A DNA stretch of 64,000 bases from Primulina eburnea. Its lineage: Eukaryota > Streptophyta > Magnoliopsida > Lamiales > Gesneriaceae. The notes beneath the pieces are model-generated. The model saw only the letters and a program-made list of their open reading frames with translations, did no database searches and was not told the origin of the DNA. This document shows positions 58,934 to 64,000 of the stretch, piece after piece; positions within the stretch are counted from its first letter, which is position 1, and the number at the start of each line of letters is the position of its first letter. A program made the position numbers and the translations under genes. The DNA lies in NCBI RefSeq assembly GCF_022965805.1, contig NW_027331281.1, positions 152,599-216,598 of the forward strand. The letters run 5' to 3'.

Positions 58934-61722
58934 GTGGACGTAAGTTTTACTATGAATAAGTTGTTGCAGAAAGGAGCAGATGGGTTCCTTGTATATACTG
59001 TAGATGTACAGAAATCGAGCCCGACATTGGCAGACTTGCCAGTAGTACGGGAATTTGCAGATGTGTTTCCAGAGGAGATTCCAGGATTACCTCCAGTGCG
59101 AGAGGTAGATTTTAGTATTGATTTGGTTCCAGGTACCACTCCTATTTCGAGAGCTCCGTATAGGATGGCACCGATAGAGTTGAAAGAACTAAAGGCACAG
59201 TTGGAAGATCTTCTAGCCAAGGGATATATCAGACCTAGTGTATCTCCTTGGGGCGCTCCGGTGCTATTTGTGCGAAAGAAAGATGGATCGATGCGGTTGT
59301 GTATTGATTACAGGCAACTGAATAAGGCAACGATAAAGAATAAGTATCCTTTGCCTAGGATTGATGATTTATTTGATCAGTTGCAGGGATCCTCCGTGTA
59401 TTCGAAGATTGATTTGCGTTCTGGGTATCATCAGCTCAGAGTTCGAGATGTAGACATACCGAAGACAGCATTTCGAACCAGGTATGGGCATTACGAATTT
59501 ATTGTTATGCCTTTTGGGTTAACAAATGCTCCGGCGGTATTTATGGGCTTGATGAACCAAGTGTTTCAGAAATATTTGGATGAATTTGTCATTGTTTTCA
59601 TCGATGATATTTTGGTGTATTCGAAGAACAGAAATGAGCATGCAGAGCATCTCAGAATTGTTTTGCAGACGTTGAGAAACGAGCGACTGTATGCAAAATT
59701 GTCAAAGTGTGAGTTTTGGTTGAATCGAGTTGTATTCTTGGGACATATCATATCTGGAGATGGTATTTCTGTAGATCCGAGTAAAGTGGAAGCTGTGATC
59801 AGTTGGCCGAGACCGACTTCTGTGCCAGAAATACGCAGTTTCATGGGTCTAGCAGGATACTATAGACGATTCATCCAAGATTTCTCCCGTATTTCCAAAC
59901 CAATCACACAATTGACACAGAAGAATGCGCTATTCTTATGGTCTGAGGAGTGTGAGTCTAGCTTTCTAGAATTGAAGAAGAGGCTGACCAGTGCACCTGT
60001 CTTGATGATTCCTTCAGGTACGGGTGATTTCGTTGTATATTGTGATGCCTCTCACAGAGGTTTGGGATGTATTCTTATGCAGCGAGGTCATGTGGTCGCG
60101 TACGCCTCGAGACAGCTGAAGACTCACGAGACTCGATACCCCATTCATGATCTTGAATTGGCGGCTATCGTATTTGCACTAAAGATTTGGTGTCATTATC
60201 TTTATGGCGAGAAATTCGAGATCTATTCGGACCATAAAAGCTTAAAGTATTTGTTCTCTCAGTCGGAGTTGAACATGAGACAGCGTAGATGGCTTGATCT
60301 ATTAAAGGACTTTGATTGCGAGATCAAATATTATCCAGGGAAGTCAAATGCAGCAGCAGACGCCTTGAGTCGAAAGGTTTGTTCCCTATCCTTATCAACG
60401 ATAGGTGTCACAAAGCTAGTTGAAAATTGCTGTTTCTCTGGATTAGAATTTGATACAGACAGGAGGCCACTACGACTTGCTGCTATTCAAGTTGAGCCTG
60501 ACTTGATCAGGAGGATCAAATAAGCTCAACGAATCAATCAGAATATGCAAAGATCAATTCAGATGGTCAGAGCAGGACATGTATCAGAATATCAGGTACG
60601 TGATCATGTGCTGTATGTGAATAACCGCCTTGTAGTGCCAGATGTTCCAGACTTGAAGCATCAGATTATGTCTGAAGTGCACTGCAGTCGGTTCAGCGTC
60701 CATCCTGGTGGCAGGAAGATGTACAATGATTTAAAGACACAGTTCTGGTGGAAACAGATGAAGTCATACATTGCAGAGTATGTGTCTAAATGCTTGAACT
60801 GCCAACAGGTAAAGGCCGAAAGGAAGAAGCCCGGAGGGTTACTGCAGAGTTTGTCTATTCCTGAATGGAAATGGGATCACATTTCCATGGATTTTGTGAC
60901 GAAGTTACCCCGATCTTCTCGAGGCTGTGATGCGATTTGGGTCGTTATCGACAGATTGACCAAATCGGCTTGTTTCATCCCGTATAGAATGACGTATCGG
61001 CATGATCAGATGGCGGAGATATATGTTCGAGAGGTAGTCAGATTACATGGAGTGCCGAAGTCTATTGTATCAGATCGTGATCCACGATTCCCTTCACACT
61101 TCTGGCACAGTTTACAGCAGGCCTTAGGTACGACATTACACCTGAGTACTGCTTACCATCCTCAGACAGACGGACAGTCAGAACGGACTATCCAGACATT
61201 AGAGGATATGTTGAGAGCCGTTGTGCTAGATTTTGGCATTAGTTGGCAAGATTCCCTACCTCTTTGCGAATTTTCTTACAATAATAGCTATCAGACGAGC
61301 ATCGAGATGGCACCGTTTGAAGCTTTGTATGGCAAGAAGTGCAGATCTCCGCTATACTGGGATGACATCTCAGAAGTACCGGAACTTGGGCCAGATATGA
61401 TTCGTGACATGACAGAGAAAGTGAAAGTCATTCAGAAGAGAATGAAGACGGCGCAAGACAGGCAAGCGAAATACGCCAACATCAGACGTAGACCGCTAGT
61501 ATTTGAGCAAGGAGACATGGTGTTTCTAAAGATTTCCCCATTCAGAGGCGTTGTCAGATTTGGCAAGCGTGGAAAGTTGTCTCCTAGATACGTCGGTCCT
61601 TACGAGATTCTAGAGAAGATTGGCGATCGAGCATATCGACTTGCTCTTCCTCCTTCTCTGTCTGGTATACATGACGTTTTTCATGTATCAATGTTGCGTA
61701 GATACATGCCAGATATTTCTCA
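58934..61722 (+). pseudogene. Gypsy pol related to the 36382-44865 element, one nonsense codon and a cut 3' end
   Basis: It opens in the protease-RT linker ([16 protein letters not shown]). [15 protein letters not shown], RNase [15 protein letters not shown] and integrase ([44 protein letters not shown]) follow. TAA at 60521-60523 stands where the other element has GAA. The frame continues at 60545 to YMPDISHV, where a Copia-like LTR begins, so the chromodomain-like tail and 3' LTR are missing. Close similarity to pol at 38269-41403 shows one lineage, although the LTR joined to it is of another family. Confidence 0.88.
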
Positions 61723-62870
61723 TGTGAAGAACCTAAAGGGGGGGTGAATAGGTTCTTTTAGGCCCTTTAGCGTTTTTAAAACGAGTTTGCAAAAATTGCA
61801 AGCGGAAGACTTGAGGGACAATCACAAATAAAATGAATGCGTAAAGTAAGTGCGTAAAATAAATACGTAGTAAAGTAAATGCGTAAAGTAAAGAGGGATA
61901 GAGATGTTTATGGAAGTTCGACGAAGAATCGTCTACGTCTCCCCTTCTCGATGAGGATCGAGGTATCACTATATCGACTTGGCTTTAGGAGCTCCAAGCT
62001 AGCTTTTACAACCACGCCTCGATGCGTCTACTTGGCCTTGAGGGCTCCAAGGATAGCCACGAACTTTACAACCCACTCGAGAGTATTTACTCTTTTTCTA
62101 CAACTCTTTTGATATTACAACTCTTTTAATCAACGCACACAAGAGATAGTAGAAAGCTTTGTAAGAGACAAGAGAGAGTGGAGTGGGATGATTGAAAATG
62201 CATCCTCAAAGGCCTATTTATACTAGTCTTGGACGCCAAGGTTCGGATCTTCTGTTTATGCTTCGGAACGTCCGATGTGATTGAAATCAATTTGCGTAAT
62301 TCTGGGATGACTTCGGATCGTCCGTTCTTGACTTCGTAGGGTCCGAACATATGCTTCGGAGGGACCGATCCAGCTTCGTTTCTTCCGAACAGTTCTTTCA
62401 GACAGTGTATGACAGCTTCGGAAGGTCCGAACTCAAGTTCGTACCGTCCGAACATTCCCGCGTTTCCAGAGATTTGAAATCTTCAACACTTCGTAGCGTC
62501 CGATCATGTCCTTCGTAGCGTCCGAAATCTTACTCAATCAACAGTCAGATCAATTTGTCTCCGCATTCAAGTGATTTGATTGCTTGTGTTCGGAACGTCC
62601 GATCACGTCTTCGGACCGTCCGAACTGGCTCCTCGCAGCTTCCGAACAGCTTCCACTTTGCTTCTGATCGGCACCTTTTCGGAACGTCCGAACCAACTTC
62701 GGATCTTCCGAACGTAACTTTGTTCTTAATTTCCTGCATGCCTCAATATAAAACATTAGTACATTTTTAAGCCAAGTTTTGGTATCATCAAAACAAAAAC
62801 TTTGGGATATGTTACAGCATTAAAAACATTAATCTCATCCTCGAGATTTGTATGCGTTTAAGGCGTAACA
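61723..62870 (-). mobile_element. Copia-like LTR 2 (3' LTR of a minus-strand element)
   Basis: On the minus strand it starts TGTTACGCC and ends GGTTCTTCACA (start at 61723 or 61725). It has TATAAATA at 62215-62222 and a GGGGGGGTGAAT block near its end like LTR 1. The purine tract CAAAAAGGGGGAGAT precedes it. It interrupts Gypsy integrase. The rest of the element extends beyond the window. Confidence 0.78.
62241..62713 (-). repeat. Array of the gapped palindrome TTCGGA-nnn-TCCGAA in Copia-like LTR 2
   Basis: About 15 full or degenerate copies (for example ttcggaacgtccgaa and ttcggaccgtccgaa, with ttcgta arms in some) are irregularly spaced over about 470 bp. It occupies U3 and stops 19 bp before the TATA box on the minus strand. 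Confidence 0.9.
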
Positions 62871-63198
62871 ATCTCCCCCTTTTTGATGATCACAAAACTT
62901 GGTTAAAAATTGAGAAACAATAATCAACATAATCTAAATTATTATTAAATAACTCCCCCTTAATCAAATAACAAGTCTAAGAGGTTGAATTAAGGCGAAT
63001 TTATTTAATAACCATTTAAAAACAATTTTAACCAAATAAATTCTCCCCCTTTTTGTGATAAGCAAAAAGACATAAGCATAAAGAGAGACAAATAAACAGG
63101 TAAAATATCCACTAATAAATGCAAGTCTTTTATACAATGATGCATAAAGATAAAATAAACAAAAATAACAAAAACATAATCTAAGAATCCGCATCCCG
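62871..63198 (-). other. Polypurine tract and 3' non-coding region of Copia-like element 2
   Basis: The minus-strand tract CAAAAAGGGGGAGAT abuts the LTR (62871-62886). Two more GGGGG tracts follow at about 62952 and 63042; the last has the same AAAAAGGGGGAG core. No ORF is seen. Confidence 0.65.
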
Positions 63199-64000
63199 CT
63201 ACTCTCTATGTCTCCTCATCTCAGCCTCGATGGAATCAAGACGCGAGGAAGTCTCAGTATGATGACGCTCTAAGGTAGACTCCAAAAGGGAGAAACGAGT
63301 GTCGAAACGAGTCTCCAATCGATCGAGATACTCGAAAATCCGATCGTAGGGTCCAGAGGGAGCAGGCGGAGTGAAGCCATGAGGAAGGTCATCCATGGTC
63401 ATCAAAGGAGTGCTAATAGGGTCGGGAACACGCTGATGGGATGAAGAGGGAATATCAACCGAAGGGGTAGGAGTGGTACCCGTAGTAGGGGGACCAGCGG
63501 GAAATCCTCTCGTCTGAACGTGAGGAGGAAGGAGACCGAAGGGAACATGAAAGTGTTCGGTCGGACGATAGGACGCAAAGATGCGATCCTTGTCGATGAC
63601 CCAAGAGGATAAGACGGGATTCCAAGAGAGTCCCATCTTAACAACAGTATCATGGTCGATAGTCTCGCGAGGAGAAATAGATAAGGATTCTTCATCTGTA
63701 AAGTCAATGCCCAGATGGGCTAGAATCCGGTTAATGAACCGGCCAAATGGAAAAGAGACTCGAGTAGAAGAAGCCGCGTACTCCATGGCGTACATAAGAA
63801 AACGGGGAAGGTTAAAAGGACGCTGGGAGACTAAATAATAGAGAATGTACAGATCGAGATATTTGCAAGTGGAGAGGTCTCCACTGCGAGGAACAATAGA
63901 AGAAGTGATGAGCTTCAGAACAAGCTGAAGCTGAGGAGGAAGGTCCTTCGCATGAGGACGGTCATCGGCAGGAGTAGGCGGACGACCGAAGATGAGTGGG
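63199..64000 (-). CDS. Accessory ORF of Copia-like element 2, partial (C-terminal 267 codons)
   Basis: Open from the window edge to a stop at 63199-63201. The visible part has YLDLYILYYLVSQRPFNLPRFLMYAMEYA and FGRFINRILAHLGIDF, resembling the putative plant transposon-protein domain seen also in the 673-codon ORF at 53443-55464. A Pro-rich linker and a short coiled coil (FEYLDRLETRFDTRFSLLESTLE) end the protein. There is no membrane segment. Its position next to the 3' LTR is the same as in element 1. Function unknown. Confidence 0.6.
   Translation of the reverse strand, partial: PLIFGRPPTPADDRPHAKDLPPQLQLVLKLITSSIVPRSGDLSTCKYLDLYILYYLVSQRPFNLPRFLMYAMEYAASSTRVSFPFGRFINRILAHLGIDFTDEESLSISPRETIDHDTVVKMGLSWNPVLSSWVIDKDRIFASYRPTEHFHVPFGLLPPHVQTRGFPAGPPTTGTTPTPSVDIPSSSHQRVPDPISTPLMTMDDLPHGFTPPAPSGPYDRIFEYLDRLETRFDTRFSLLESTLERHHTETSSRLDSIEAEMRRHRE

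Overview
This is plant nuclear DNA from a eudicot, dense in transposable elements. The reasons are intron-rich genes with GT-AG introns, Ty3/gypsy chromovirus and Copia-like LTR retrotransposons, and an endogenous plant pararetrovirus (Caulimoviridae). A Lamiales host such as Gesneriaceae is plausible from memory of the ORFs next to the Copia-like LTRs, but it is not demonstrable here.

Region 1 (1-28268): a fragment of a Gypsy LTR (family G1, 1-952) is followed by about 27.3 kb of florendovirus-like endogenous pararetrovirus. The repeating viral unit is about 7.4 kb. It runs: TATA box, poly(A) signal, a 79-codon leader ORF, a long palindrome, a tRNA-iMet primer-binding site, ORF1 (about 1793 codons: movement protein, coat protein with zinc knuckle, aspartic protease, reverse transcriptase, RNase H), then ORF2 (397 codons, unknown function) starting in an ATGAATAA overlap. 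Copies A, B and a fragment b' lie head-to-tail on the minus strand. Copies C, D and E lie head-to-tail on the plus strand. The two blocks meet head-to-head at 13260/13261. Every ORF1 is broken by nonsense codons or deletions; one ORF2 (copy C) is intact.

Region 2 (28269-36376): an AT-rich flank, a solo G1 LTR with a perfect 5-bp target duplication (28981-30593), then an 11-exon RCC1-repeat gene (30855-34555, 394 codons) whose third intron lacks a properly phased GT donor, then a quiet intergenic stretch.

Region 3 (36382-44865): a structurally complete chromovirus-type Gypsy element on the minus strand. It has two 1786-bp LTRs differing at about 17 sites by eye, an AGAAG target duplication, PBS and PPT, but a mutated gag-pol.

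Region 4 (44935-64000): the 5' six exons of an NADPH-dependent diflavin reductase gene (NDOR1/TAH18/ATR3 family). These are followed by a G1 Gypsy gag-pol with only the end of its 5' LTR; a Copia-like (SIRE/Maximus-type by LTR and PPT) 3' LTR with a large accessory ORF; another G1 LTR fragment; a second near-identical copy of diflavin reductase exons 1-5; a third kind of Gypsy LTR joined to a Gypsy pol; and a second Copia-like 3' LTR with the start of another accessory ORF.

The most unusual general pattern is that all five LTR families seen carry, in the U3 part, an array of a short family-specific motif. Four arrays are GC-rich gapped palindromes or hairpins and one is a CAGTTG array. Two of them sit 19-50 bp upstream of a TATA box.
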